Below are positions 49,570 through 61,699 of a stretch of 64,000 nucleotides of DNA, piece by piece. This stretch comes from Mytilus californianus (Eukaryota > Mollusca > Bivalvia > Mytilida > Mytilidae). Every line of letters starts with the position of its first letter. Positions within the stretch are counted from its first letter, which is position 1. Where the stretch lies: assembly GCF_021869535.1 (NCBI RefSeq), contig NW_026262712.1, positions 99,824,140 to 99,888,139 of the forward strand, written 5' to 3'. The translations under genes and the position numbers were made by a program. The notes beneath the pieces are model-generated. The model did no database searches, was not told the DNA's origin, and saw only the letters and a program-made list of their open reading frames with translations.

Positions 49570-50800
49570 AAACAAGAGTGCACACGCTGAAATGTCTCGC
49601 CTTCTTTACTAATCATTGATATTATGTTGATAGTCCTAAATATAAAGCGTTATTACAACTGTCACATAAACTTAACATTAACCAAGTAAACTAAACATTG
49701 ACCAATGAACCATGAAAATGAGGTCAAGGTCAGATGAACCATGCTAGGCAGGCATGTACAGCTAACAATTCTTCCATACAACAAATATAGTTGACCTATT
49801 GCTTATAGTTTAAGAAAAACAGACGAAAACACAAAAACTTAACACTGAGCAATGAACCTTGAAAATGAGGTCAAGGTCAAATAAAACCTGCGTGACTGAC
49901 ATATAGATCATAAAATATTTCCATACACCAAATATAGTTGAACTATTGCATATAGTATTAGAAAAAAAGACCAAAACTCAAAAACTTAACTTTGACCACT
50001 GAACCATGAAAATGAGGTCAAGGTAAGATGACACCTGCCAGCTAGACATGTACACCTTACAATCATTCCATACACCAAATATAGCTGACCTATTGCATGC
50101 AGTATTAGAAAAAAAGACCAAAACTCAAAAACTTAACTTTGACCACTGAACCATGAAAATGAGGTCAAGGTCAGATGACACCTGCCAGCTAGACATGTAC
50201 ACCTTACAATCATTCCATACACCAAATATAGTAGACCTATTGCATACAGTATAAGAAAAACAGACCAAAACACAAAAACTTAACTATAACCACTGAACCA
50301 TGAAAATGAGGTCAAGGTCAGATGACACCTGCCAGTTGGACATGTACACCTTACAGTCCTTCCATACACCGAATATACTAGACCTATTGCTTATAGTATC
50401 TGAGATATGGACTTGACCACGAAAACTTAACCTTGTTCACTGATCCATGAAATGAGGTCGAGGTCAAGTGAAAACTGTCTGACGGGCATGAGGACCTTGC
50501 AAGGTACGCACATACCAAATATATTTATCCTATTACTTATAATAAGAGAGAATTTAACATTACAAAAAATCTGAACTTTTTTTTCAAGTAGTCACTGAAC
50601 CATGAAAATGAGGTCAAGGACATTGGACATGTGACTGACGGAAACTTCGTAACATGAGGCATCCATATACAAAGTATGAAGCATCCAGGTCTTCCATCTT
50701 CTAAAATATAAAGCTTTTAAGAAGTTAGCTAACGCCGCCGCCGCCGGATCGCTATCCCTATGTCGAGCTTTCTGCGACAAAAGTCGCCGGCTCGACAAAA
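49570..50800 (+). mobile_element. Non-autonomous element: unique head, 147-bp tandem core, hairpin tail
   Basis: The head has 'aacaagagtgcacacgctga' and 'aatgtctcgcc'. The core has seven units of 'accatgaaaatgaggtcaag' type at 49711, 49858, 50005, 50152, 50299, 50446 and 50601; the first five intervals are each 147 bp. The tail is GC-rich (GCCGCCGCCGCCGG) and ends in a nested hairpin: TGTCGAGC (50761-50768) pairs with GCTCGACA (50790-50797), enclosing GCGAC-AAAA-GTCGC. This fits bivalve 'pearl'/Helitron-like non-autonomous elements (recalled). No transposase is present; the minus-strand frame at 50592-50894 is incidental. Confidence 0.7.
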
Positions 50801-51790
50801 AACTGCAATCTGTATTAATTATTAAATATTGTGCTTCATGCACACCATGTATGTTCTTGTCATGTACATTGGCATAAAGAATGGTATACAACACAACTAT
50901 CCCCTTTATGTCACATTCAGTCAGGACAAAACATAAGGTTTTTAATGAGGCTGCATACTGTATACAAAGCTAACACATTTTACTGCCATTTCATGCTGTT
51001 TACAAATCATTAACAGCAATTAATTGGCAAAAAATCACCACAAACGATTGCATAACACTAACAGATTAAAAGTCATTTGAAAAATCAAAATAAAATTCAC
51101 TTCTACAATTACAACCATAGTGATATAATCTTGTGAAGAATAACGAGATATTTCCAATATCAAAATGTAACATAATTCAATTTTTAATTTGACATGAAGT
51201 TTGTTATTTAATTGTACACATTGCTTTTAATCTATAGGTTCAGTAGCTCAATGAATGATAAATAGAAAACTGTGGTAAATTCAAAATTTGACAGGACCTC
51301 TTTTGACCTCTGGTACCCTTAAATCTCATTCTGGTATGGATATGATTATTCTGACAACAGAGGGGGTTTAAAAGAAAGCCATTCTGTATATTATGTGGGA
51401 GTTTAGGCTAAACTGAAGAACATTAAATGAACATCAAATTAACTAAAAGTGAAACAAAATCCTCCTTATGTAACTTCTAAATTTTGTTGATTTCAATCTA
51501 GTGAGAATTATCTTTCCCTTTACAACCATCTGATTATTTATCAAAACCATATAAACAACAAAAAAATTCAGTTTATTACATCATATTTGTCTCTGTAGAC
51601 CTGTTCAGCAGGAAGACAATATCTATAAATTCTCTGTCATGCTTATTATTATGACATAGGCTTAATCAGTCACAGCAATTTTCATGACATTTTCTCATAC
51701 TCTTGCACTTCCATTTAATAGTCAAAATTGCATCTAAGTCATCATAATGTAAACAAATATGTGATATAATGATAATTGGTCAAAAGATAT
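50801..51790. other. Non-coding stretch
   Basis: No recognised repeat or gene between two hairpin-ended elements. Confidence 0.4.
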
Positions 51791-51794
51791 TTCA

Positions 51795-52452
51795 ATAAAT
51801 GGGGAATGTGTCCATGGGACACAGATGATGCCCCTACTTGCATATCATATAAAGTTATAAAGGGACATAACTGAAGAACAGTAAAAGTGACGCTACCCAA
51901 ATTTGTACTTGATCTGAGTTTTGTGGTAATAAGTATTGTGTATAAGTCTTGTGACATTTGGTTGAGGCTAACTTAAGTTAGAGAACAGAAACGAAAAATT
52001 CAGCAATTTTTCCATTTGTGAACAGGCATAACTCTAGAACGGTAAAAGTGACATCACCAAAATTTAAACTAAATCTGTATTTTGTGGTAATTAGCATTGT
52101 GTATAAGTTTCATAACATTTGGTTGAGGCAAACTAAAGTTAGAGAACGGAAATGAAAAATTCAGCAATTTTTATGTTTATAAAGGGACATAACTTAAGAA
52201 AGGTACAAGTGATGCCACAAATTTCATACTTGAACTGTATTATGTGGTAATAAACATTGTGTATAAGTTTCATAACATTTGGTTGAGGCAAACTAAAGTT
52301 AGAAAACGGAAACGAAAAATTCAGCAATTTTTCCATTTGTATAAGTTTCATAACATTTGGTTAAGACAAACTAAAGTTAGAGAACGGAAACCAACTTTGG
52401 AACATACAGACAGACGTGAAGATGCACACTCCACTACGTCGGGGGCATAACT
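51795..52452 (+). mobile_element. Hairpin-headed element with 161-bp tandem units
   Basis: The head hairpin GTGTCCATGGGACAC (51808-51822) is identical to that at 7216. Core units are spaced 161 bp (the 'cataac' motif at 51866, 52027 and 52188), plus a shortened unit before the tail. It ends with 'acagacagac' and 'cgtcgggggcata' near 52410-52448. Same family as 7204-8690. Open frames across it are incidental. Confidence 0.65.
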
Positions 52453-52454
52453 AT

Positions 52455-53100
52455 AGGCTCCAAGCAACCTAAATGGCTCACCTGGCAAAAATATGTAACA
52501 TTAAAATCCTCAGCAAAAGCAATAGCCATCTTTCACACACTAAGGACAGGGGAAAATGATTGTTGGTTTCCTCTTACATGGGAAAATTTTAAGCCCTAGC
52601 AGGCCGTTTTTTTTTTGGTGTATCATTAGTGTTGTTAAAGACTGCGTGTAGAACAATTACTTATTTACTTGACAACTGGTATTAAACTTAAGTGACTTTA
52701 ATAACATAAAGAACACTGGTGTCCATGTATTTAATCTTAATAGAATACTGGCACTTGTGCCGAGGTGGCTATTTTGAAGGATCTAAACAACAGCGGAGCT
52801 AAATGCTTTAAATCATTGTTATCTTTCCCATCAGTTAAGTGCCTCGGTAATCCCGAAAGCAAGGCGGGAAAAAATTACTTTGACATTGTTTTTCTTCTAA
52901 ACAATAAAACTGATACTTATATGAAAAAATATTTGACTAACATTGCTGGATCGGAACAAGACAGGGCTGTATTTCTTCTTTTTTTTTTTTAGGTTCAGTT
53001 GAATAAAAATAAACGACCCGGTCGGGTTAGGGGTAACCAACAATCATTTTTTCCTGGCTTAATTACGGTTGATCTTAATCCTCACAGAGAAAATAAAAAA
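52455..53100. other. Mostly non-coding stretch with one unrecognised ORF
   Basis: 52765-52992 (+) is open for 75 codons over a locally GC-richer segment (52760-52870) with residues such as LGNPESKAGKNYFDIVF, then runs into a T-rich tract. It may be a transposon or retrocopy remnant; I recognise no domain. 53018-53035 contains a small CGACCCGGTCGGG inverted repeat. Confidence 0.3.
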
Positions 53101-53345
53101 AACAAGAATGTGTCCATAGTACACAGATGCCCAACTTGAACTATCATTTTCTATGTTCAGTGGACCGTGAAATTGGGGTCAAAACTCTAATTTGGCATTA
53201 AAATTAGAAAGATCATATCATAGGGAACATGTGTACTAAGTTTCAAGTTGATTGTACTTTAACTTCATCAATAACTACCTTGACCAAAAACGAACAGACG
53301 CACAGACCGAAAAACATAATGCCCCCAGGTGGGGCATAAAAAATA
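53101..53345 (+). mobile_element. Single-unit hairpin-ended element
   Basis: The head GTGTCCATAGTACAC (53110-53124) is a mutated form of the head hairpin at 7216 and 51808. The tail has 'cagacgcacagaccg' and a TGCCCCC-AGG-TGGGGCA hairpin near 53320-53338. The body differs from the 161-bp units, so this is a related subfamily with a different core. Confidence 0.6.
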
Positions 53346-53574
53346 TAGTCAAGTGTCATTTAAGAACAATAACCCAAATATGGAGTCAATTAGCAATTTC
53401 TACCACTCAATTTTCTTGTATATATTGTCGTGCTGATCATTTTCTTGCTGTCTATTCTAGTTTTCAAGATAATTGCAAATACATTAAAAGTGGTCAAGTA
53501 TTTTCATTTAAGGATAGTAAGAAGTCTTTCTGCAAATTGTGTTACAGTCTTAATACACTTTGACTATAAAGAGT

Positions 53575-53860
53575 CGTATACAGCAGGTGAGTACCATCGT
53601 ATACAGCAGGAGTACCATCGTACACAAGGATAAGAACAGACGAGCCGTATACAGCAGGAGTACCATCGTACACAAGGATAAGAACAGACGAGCCGTATAC
53701 AGCAGGAGTACCATCGTACACAAGGATAAGAACAGATGAGCCGTATACAGCAGGAGTACCATTGTACACAAGGATAAGAACAGACGAGCCGTATACAGCA
53801 GGAGTACCATCGTACACAAGGATAAGAACAGATGAGCCGTATACAGCAGGAGTACCATTT
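53575..53860. repeat. 48-bp minisatellite, about 6 copies
   Basis: Unit starts at 53598, 53646, 53694, 53742, 53790 and 53838, with a 23-bp partial unit at 53575. The consensus begins CGTATACAGCAGGAGTACCA and ends AGAACAGACGAGC. Because 48 is divisible by three and the unit lacks stops on the minus strand, all three minus frames stay open (91-107 codons); these are not genes. Confidence 0.93.
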
Positions 53861-53869
53861 CTCTCTTTC

Positions 53870-54280
53870 TGCTATATTTTTGCTCATAGTGTCAGGTCAG
53901 CTAAAAATAGAGATAAAATTAATTTCTTCTTTTTGGGACTATGGCTGAGATTTGCAAGTTTTCAACCAAAAACAGGTAAAAAACAACAACTCAGGTTTTC
54001 CTGTACTCACCCTTTAATATAGACCACAACTTCATGCAATATTGACAAATATTTCTGAAAGCATTGGACCAACACAACAGGCAGAAGTGACTAGAACTTA
54101 AAACAATATGGTAGAGTTGAGTACTTATGGAAGTTTAGACCTGTAGTTATAAAAGTATCAGAGTAAAGCAGCATTTCAGACAGTTAGGGACAGTAGTATA
54201 TACAGTATTGACTAAAATTACTACTGACAATATTTTCCAGTATAAACCACTTACTTAAGACAGTACAATCCTGTACTTTA
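53870..54280. other. Non-coding stretch leading into the next array
   Basis: No gene. From about 54190 onward isolated 'cagtattgact' and 'gacagtacaatcctgtactt' pieces look like decayed outer units of the following array. Confidence 0.4.
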
Positions 54281-54284
54281 GGCA

Positions 54285-55440
54285 GTATGAATCAGTACTG
54301 TACTTTCGGAAGTATGGACCAATACTATACTTCTGAAAGTATGGACCAGTACCGTACTTCTGAGTGTATGGACCAGTACCTTACTTCTGAGTGTATGGAC
54401 CAGTACTATACTTCTGAAAGTATGGACCAGTACCGTACTTCTGAAAGTATGGACCAGTTCCGTACTTCTGAGTGTATGGACCAGTACTGTTATTCTGGAA
54501 GTGAATACTAGTACTGTACTGATGGAAGCATGGACCAGTACTGTACTGCTGGAAGCATGGACCAGTACTGTACTTCTGGAAGAAGGGACCAGTACTGTAC
54601 TGCTGGAAGTATGGATCAGTACTCTACTTTTGGAAGTATGGATCAGTAATGTACTTCTGGAAGTATGGACCAGTACTGTACTTCTGACTGGAAGAATGGA
54701 CCAGTACTGTACTTTTGGAAGTATGGACCAGTAATGTAATTCTGGAAGTATGGACCAGTACTGTACTTCTGACTGGAAGTATGAACCAGTACTGTACTTC
54801 TGACTGGAAGTATGGATCAGTACTGTACTTCTCTAAGTATGAACCAGTACTGTACTTCTGACTGGAAGTATGGATCAGTACTGTACTTCTGGAAGTATGG
54901 ACCAGTACTGTACCTCTGAAAGTATGAACCAGTACTGTACTTCTGACTGGAAGTATGAACTACCCGGTAGTACTGTATTTCTGACTGGAAGTATGGACCA
55001 GTACTGTACTTCTGACTGGAAGTATGGACCAGTACTGTACTTCTGACTGGAAGCATGAACCAGTACTGTACTTCTGACTGGAAGTATGGACCAGTTCTGT
55101 TCTTCTGGAAGTATGGATCAGTACTGTACTTCTGACTGGAAGTATGGACCAGTACTGTACTTCTGACTGGAATCATGAACCAGTACTGTACTTCTGACTG
55201 GAAGTATGGACCTGTACTGTTCTTCTGGAAGTATGGATCAGTACTGTACTTCTGACTGGAAGTATGGACCAGTACTGTACTTCTGGAAGTATGGATCAGT
55301 ACTGTACTTCTGACTGGAAGTATGAACCAGTACTGTACTTCTGGAAGTATGGACCAGTATTGTACTTCTGACTAGAAGTATGAACAAATACTGTACTTCT
55401 GACTGGAAGTATGGACCAGTAATGTACTTCTGGAAGTATA
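54285..55440. repeat. 27/31-bp minisatellite with palindromic core, about 40 copies
   Basis: Unit 'gtatggaccagtactgtact' plus 'tctggaa' (27 bp). From about 54660 it is interspersed with a 31-bp form that gains 4 bp ('tctgactggaa'). The first third (to 54500) has gaa/gag variants and is purely 27 bp. Each unit holds CAGTACTG or AGTACT palindromes. The open frames with MDQYxTSES repeats, and those on the minus strand, are by-products. Confidence 0.93.
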
Positions 55441-55444
55441 TTGC

Positions 55445-56235
55445 CTTACAGAATCATGAAGTTACTGACCCAATAGACTTAACTATTCAATCCAAATGTA
55501 GAAATGTCTTAAAGCTAAAAAGTTGCTAACTTACTTTATATAGTAGTTTCTCTTATTAGTATTTTAGTAATAAAGAGCAATAAAATTTTGCATTATATGC
55601 TATTGAACATGTTATGTCCTAGGGGACCAGCATGACAATATGACCAAATGTCGTTACTTCAGTTGAAGCAGCATTTTTCAATTAGAATAGGCTGTTATGA
55701 TTTCAATATAAATGTAGAAATGAACCTCTTACTCCATTAAGTGACTCTATGTGACAACTGCAAAAGTCAAAGTATGCTTTCTTAGGTTTATAAAGAAACA
55801 ATTGATTGATATTCCAAGCAGAAGTGGAAATTAAACAAACTTCTATCATTTGACATGTACCGTAAATTAACGGAATCCCCAAGAAAATCAATGTCTTTAA
55901 CTTGTAATTGTAGCAATATGCATGAAATTTCACAAGCCTGCGGATGACGATGGTGAAAGTTTATCAATTCATTACAAACTAAATTCCAAAAATTTACATG
56001 TCAAATTCCATCTAAAATTTCAAGATGCAATAACATGCCATAGTAACAAATATGAAATAAATATTACTTGTTTGCAGAATGTGCGAAAAGTAATTGTTTA
56101 AGATAGCGTCCTGCTGTATTTTCTATTCCGTTGTTTACTTAACAATCATAAACCTACGTTTCTGATTAGAATTGTGAAAGAGATCACAATGAATCCATTA
56201 AGTACTGTAAAAATCAATAGATAACAGATATATTT
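55445..56235. other. Non-coding stretch
   Basis: No recognised repeat or gene; a 76-aa minus-strand frame at 55703-55933 is unsupported. Confidence 0.4.
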
Positions 56236-56243
56236 CATATATG

Positions 56244-56716
56244 TCAGATATTAGAAACACCCAGCCTCAGTTTATCCTCAGGGGATCCCAAGGGGGGTGC
56301 TGGCTGGGTATGGCAAGTCCATCATATACATCAGATATAGAAACACCCAGCCTCAGTTTATCCTCAGGGGATCCCAAGGGGGGTGCTGGCTGGGTATGGC
56401 AAGTCCATCATATACATCAGATATAGAAACACCCAGCCTCAGTTTATACTCAGGGGATCGTAAGGGGGATACTGGCTTGGTATGGCAAGTCCATCATATA
56501 CATCAGATATAGGAACACCCAGCCTCAGTTTATACTCAGGGGATCGTAAGGGGGATGCTGGCTTGGTATGGCAAGTCCATCATATACATCAGATATAGGA
56601 ACACCCAGCCTCAGTTTATACTCAGGGGATCGTAAGGGGGATGCTGGCTTGGTATGGCAAGTCCATCATATACATCAGATATAGGAACACCCAGCCTCAG
56701 TTTATACTCGGGGGAT
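56244..56716. repeat. 86-bp minisatellite, 5.5 copies
   Basis: 'aaacaccc'-type unit starts at 56255, 56341, 56427 and 56513, each 86 bp apart, continuing to about 56716. The first two units share 'ggggatcccaaggggggtgc'; later ones have 'ggggatcgtaagggggat', giving two subtypes in blocks. Open frames across it are repeat by-products. Confidence 0.93.
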
Positions 56717-56719
56717 ATG

Positions 56720-57720
56720 TCTCACCTTTTCGTAATTTTGATAGTATAATGCAAATGTTGAATTAAAATGGAAATGCTTTAAAATGTAAATTATGCAAAA
56801 CATTCAAAGTCAATGAACCATGACTGAAGGTGGAAGGAGAAAATGTCAATGCAAATACAACTGCATCCCAAGGCCAAATATCATTGACTTATCATTAAAG
56901 TGATTCTCTTTAAACTGGCCTAAAGACAAACTTTAAAATGTAAACTAAGGAAAATTTCCTCTATTAAGTCAAAAATTAAGACATGCTATCAAAAGTTGAC
57001 CATAAGGTGTTTGGCTATTATTGAATTGTGATCTTGTATTGCTAGTTTGCTGTCTCAGTAATATTAACCCCATATCTCTTGTATCACAATAATCTAATTA
57101 CCGTTGTAAGTTACATCCTATCTGAAGCCTCTAATATAAAGCACATACATATGTATTATTGACCAATGTAGTTAATCTGTGTTTCCTTCTATCATTAGTT
57201 CTAGATTGAACCACTCAAGTGTTTATACATATATTTCTAAACTTAATTACAAATCCATATATTATTCTATGTAACATCCATATTTAGACACAAAGTCATT
57301 AGCAGTTGAGAATACATTTTATGCAAATTCCTGATTTCAACAAAATCATTTGTGAAGGACAATTTGTCAAATAACAGTAAAAGAATAATTCTTTCTTTTC
57401 TCTATTTCTACGGTGTTTTAGAGATATTTGTAGTCTCCAATTGCAATCTGTAGGTCTTGTGATAAAACATTCATGCAAATTAAACACCTGCCTTCAAATA
57501 CCGTAATTCACCTTCCTCCTACCAAACTAAACTAGAACTGTCCACTTAGTTGGACTTAAATCCCCTGTATCTTGGATTGACATTTGAATATATGCAAGTG
57601 ACTGAAATACAGCAAATCAATGAAGTTGGAATATAAATTTGGACTTTTTCTAAAGTTTTATTTGATGTTGTCTTTGATGCAGTTACCCTGTGTCTTGCTT
57701 GCAATTGAATGAGAATTTTG
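56720..57720. other. Non-coding AT-rich stretch
   Basis: No gene. 56995-57075 is a degenerate fragment resembling the 'ctgtctcagtaatattaacc'-type dispersed repeats. Confidence 0.35.
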
Positions 57721-57734
57721 GACGACAAGGTCTG

Positions 57735-57910
57735 TTGAAAGGGGCATAACTTAAGAAAATTCAATGAACCAGAACATCAAACTTGAACATGTACATCTGC
57801 ATAGTCATGATAGTAGGATTTAACAATGTAAAATTTTTAAAATTATTATTGATCTAAGCATTTTTAGGATAAAGAAGTTGGTACGGACAAACAGACAAAC
57901 ATAACAATAG
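57735..57910 (+). repeat. Fragment related to the hairpin-ended elements
   Basis: Starts 'gaaaggggcataacttaaga' and ends 'ggtacggacaaacagacaaa', the same order of core and tail modules as at 7204 and 51795, but short and degenerate. Confidence 0.45.
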
Positions 57911-57919
57911 TTAAACTAA

Positions 57920-60900
57920 TGTGTTGATTTCTTTTTTCTTACAATATCTAAGTACTCTGGGCATCAAATAGAAACTATTGATTGATTTGTAATTGCTTAA
58001 CATCACATTAGAGCTGAGAAAATACCTGTAAGAGAAGGATTTACAGACAGCCAGTATTTCCAATAACTATGCTTCAAGTAACAACTGTCACAAATTATAT
58101 ATAGTTTATTTGTCACATGACAAAGTTTTCAAAGGAAAAATTACACCAATTTAAAAACCAAATTTATTTCCATGACAATTGACAGAAATCCTTGACACTT
58201 TGTAATATCTATAACCCTCTTTTCTCTTATATTAAATATTTTTGCTGCAATATAAAATCTGTATCTTTTCAATTTAACCAAATCAATATTTTCAAAATAA
58301 TTCATGCTCAAAATTGTAATTTATAACGCATTATGTACCATCATGCAGAATTTGAGTAATGAACAAAAACATATTTATTGTCATTAGAATGTATGTAAAT
58401 CAATGTTATCCGTTGTTCAAAATCCTAAAATTTATACTGAAAATGAGTCAACTTTGTGTAAAAATCAATAGAATAGAAATTTATGAGTTTAGGAATGGTT
58501 AATTACTGGTATATTCCTATCGTCATAAATGGGTTTAATAACCGGCAACTGCCTATACAAAGAATAAAAACAAGGTTTAGTATCTTGTAGAACAGTTGTC
58601 CAATAGGACACAATTCATTGGTTGATTATTTAATTTAAAGTAACATTACTTTATGGCTACTTATAGAAGTCTATAGAGACCATTTGTACATCAACAAATA
58701 TCAAAGCTTGTTTCAAACTCTTTATTTGAAACCATGATAAATCTGTAGAAAATTAATTAAGGTCTTGGAAGTCTTGGATAATTCTTTGTCCTAGATATAT
58801 GAAAAACTTGAGACTACTTTTAAACTATCTAAAACAGCCCTTTCCATAAAATTAAAAACTATAATTGATAACAATTTCTCTTTCTGAAAAAAACACCAGT
58901 TTGCTGCAACTGAAGGTAATGTGAAATATTCCTTGTTTATTTTAATGTAAGATTCTGATCACTACTCAGGTACTACTGATTCTATGATTGTACGAATAGT
59001 GTTAAAGCTTTTTATCTACCAGGTCAACTGGCTTATCAGAAAACATTTATTTTCATGTAATCTACATGCCCAATGGTCACAAGTAGGTCCAAAATAGGTC
59101 AGCAAAACTCACCATAAGTGATCTTTGACAATTCAATATACATTAGACTGACAAAGAATAATATTTTAATCAACATTTTATGGACATTTAACAATAACTT
59201 AATAAGAATACTTATTTGTTATGAACATAATTAGATCAAAAGTAGGTCAGTTGGAACAGAACATATGACAGGAGTTTGAAACTGAACATTCTAAAAAGAT
59301 TGTGCATAATTTAGATTAATAGATATTTTCACAGATGCAAAGAAAGCATTAGCTTATAATGGCTTTTGAGATAAGATGACTTAATAGTCTTTTACCACAT
59401 AAGATACCAGGCCTGGTTTACAAACTCATAAGTATTTGCTTTTAAACTTTTGTCAACCAAGTCATTCCCCATTTTTAGACTTTTCCAATAATACTTTAAA
59501 ATTAAAGCCTGGAACCATGAAATGTATTTATGGAGCAACTAGTGTAAAAATACAGATATGTGGTATCACTGTCAAATTACCAATGAGACAACTTATCCAC
59601 CAGATTTCAAATGAAGTGGATATAAGTAAATATAGGTCACCGTACAGGTCTTTTTAATTTGTATCAAGAACATGCCAGTTGATCTATTGATCCAAAGAAA
59701 AGGCTTAGATACTTTATATAATATTTTAAAGGAGATTTATATATATAACTGAACTCCAATTTTCATGATTGGAAAAACAAAGGTGGCTATGATATCCAAG
59801 TGGGAATTGAATTTTATGAGTATGTCATAGAATTTCAAAGAGCGGTACCTATGTGATGTTTGTGTTTAATCTATCAAGCAGATGATCCTGTGATTAAATT
59901 AAACAATAGTTCCTTTTATCTAAAGATAATCTCTGTAATGTTATTATGCCTGTATTATTCACCTGGAAAATGGGGAAGTGCAATATAAATTTTCATGTTA
60001 ATGCTGAATAAATATCTGATAATTTAGATTTTTCAATCATAGCACTTCTTGTGGTTTGGTTCCGATCCATAATTTCCTATTTACAATTCATTTATTACTC
60101 TTATCTTGTGTATCATTTTGATGTTCTGCTTTAAGGGTATGGATAAATATGATAGAATGCCTCTTGTTATTGCAGTACGAAAGTACCATAAGAGAACTGA
60201 CCTCAAGGTTCCTGACCTTAACCCAAGGAAGCATTTCCTTGTGTTCCTATGAAACACTGATTATGTAAAAATAGAATATACAAGTCTTTAAATCCTTGGA
60301 AGTTGTTTATACTGCCTATTGGCTCCATTAATAATACTTAGGCAATAAGTCTCTTATAACAAAGTTTGCCTCTTTCAAATAACTGCCTTTGTAAAAGCCA
60401 ATACGTCTTTGAAATTCTACGACATACTCATAAAATTCAATTCCTGCATAGAAATTGCCACCTTTGTTTCCAAATCATGAAAATCAGAGTTCAATTTAAT
60501 GTATTTGCTTTCAACCTCAATTTAGAATTGAGAATGGAAACGGGAATGTGTCAAAGAGACAACAACCTGACCAAAGAGCATTGGAGTCTTGATATTCCAG
60601 TATAGTGAAAAGCTGAAAAACTTCCATATATATGCAAGTTTGAAATTCATTTTAATCAGATGTGGAGAAGAGAGAATTGTCAATGGCTGCAATAGAATGT
60701 CTATGAAGGTGGTCCACAGACAATATGTTCAACAGTCTATTGTTTATAGCCAGCGAACCTTAAGTCTAGGCAATCTGGACAAGGAACAGGTAGTGAATAG
60801 GACCCAATGGAGTCACTTAAGAAGATCTAATAGGACATTAATAGGACAGTAATACCATGTTCTTCTAATTATAAGGGCCTAAGCTTATGATAGCACCATG

Positions 60901-61060
60901 GTACCATGGTACCAATTATTGGTTGCTATATTTTTCATCATTGGGCTATCTGAATAGATTCTATAAAAAAATGTATTATAAATGTTAGTGCTATAAATTT
61001 AGGGAAACTGTGAGCGAGTGCTATTTTCAAATCCAATAGAGCTATGTCAAAATGCTGGAG
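57920..61060. other. Non-coding stretch with dispersed repeat fragments
   Basis: 59540-59610 carries 'ccaatgagacaacttatcca' (mussel element, plus orientation). 60520-60585 carries 'gggaatgtgtcaaagagaca', shared with 3705-3750. A 16-bp perfect palindrome TGGTACCATGGTACCA lies at 60899-60914. The open frames at 59436, 60366 and 60589 overlap or adjoin these repeats and are not credible genes. Confidence 0.4.
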
Positions 61061-61063
61061 AGG

Positions 61064-61690
61064 TTCTGAAAAACAGATGGAGGAAGAGTCTTTATAACAA
61101 TACCCTGTGGCTTGCAGCACCAACTATGGGGTATAGATAGTAGATTCTGAAAAACAGATGGAGGAAGGGTCTTTATAACAATACCCTGTGGCTTGCAGCA
61201 CCAACTATGGGGTATAGATAGTAGGTTCTGAAAAACAGATGGAGGAGGAGTCTTTATAACAATACCCTGTGGCTTGCAGTACCAACTATGGGGTATAGAT
61301 AGTAGGTTCTGAAAAACAGATGGAGGAAGAGTCTTTATAACAATACCCTGTGGCTTGCAGCACCAACTATGGGGTATAGATAGTAGGTTCTGAAAAACAG
61401 ATGGAGGAAGAGTCTTTATAACAATACCCTGTGGCTTGCAGCACCAACTATGGGGTATAGATAGTAGTTTCTGATAAAGAGATGGAGGAAGAGTCTTTAT
61501 AACAATACCCTGTGGCTTGCAGCACCAACTATGGGGTATAGATAGTAGTTTCTGATAAAGAGATGGAGGAAGAGTCTTTATAACAATACCCTGTGGCTTG
61601 CAGCACCAACTATGGGGTATAGATAGTAGTTTCTGAAAAACAGATGGAGGAAGAGTCTTTATAACAATACCCTGTGGCTTGCAGCACCAT
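61064..61690. repeat. 81-bp minisatellite, about 8 copies, open in one minus frame
   Basis: 'ttctga' unit starts run from 61064 to 61631 in steps of 81 bp. Units contain 'tggaggaagagtctttataa' and 'caataccctgtggcttgcag'. The minus strand reads as a 27-residue repeat (WCCKPQGIVIKTLPPSVFQN plus LLSIPHS) for 223 codons (61713-61042). 81 is a multiple of three, so an open frame is expected once one unit lacks a stop; no flanking exon signals were found. Confidence 0.92.
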
Positions 61691-61699
61691 TTCTTATAT

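Noticed and set aside
50592-50894. 100-aa minus-strand frame
   Set aside because: Lies across the last 147-bp unit and the hairpin tail of a non-autonomous element; no protein features.
54287-54734. MDQYxTSES and WTSTVLLEA repeat frames
   Set aside because: Products of the 27-bp unit being a multiple of three; the frame breaks where 31-bp units begin.
56241-56512. Overlapping frames with a GSQGGCWLGMASPSYTSDIE repeat
   Set aside because: 86 bp is not a multiple of three and the frames simply cycle through the minisatellite.
60899-60914. 16-bp perfect palindrome TGGTACCATGGTACCA
   Set aside because: Short, single, and without context suggesting a binding site or element end.
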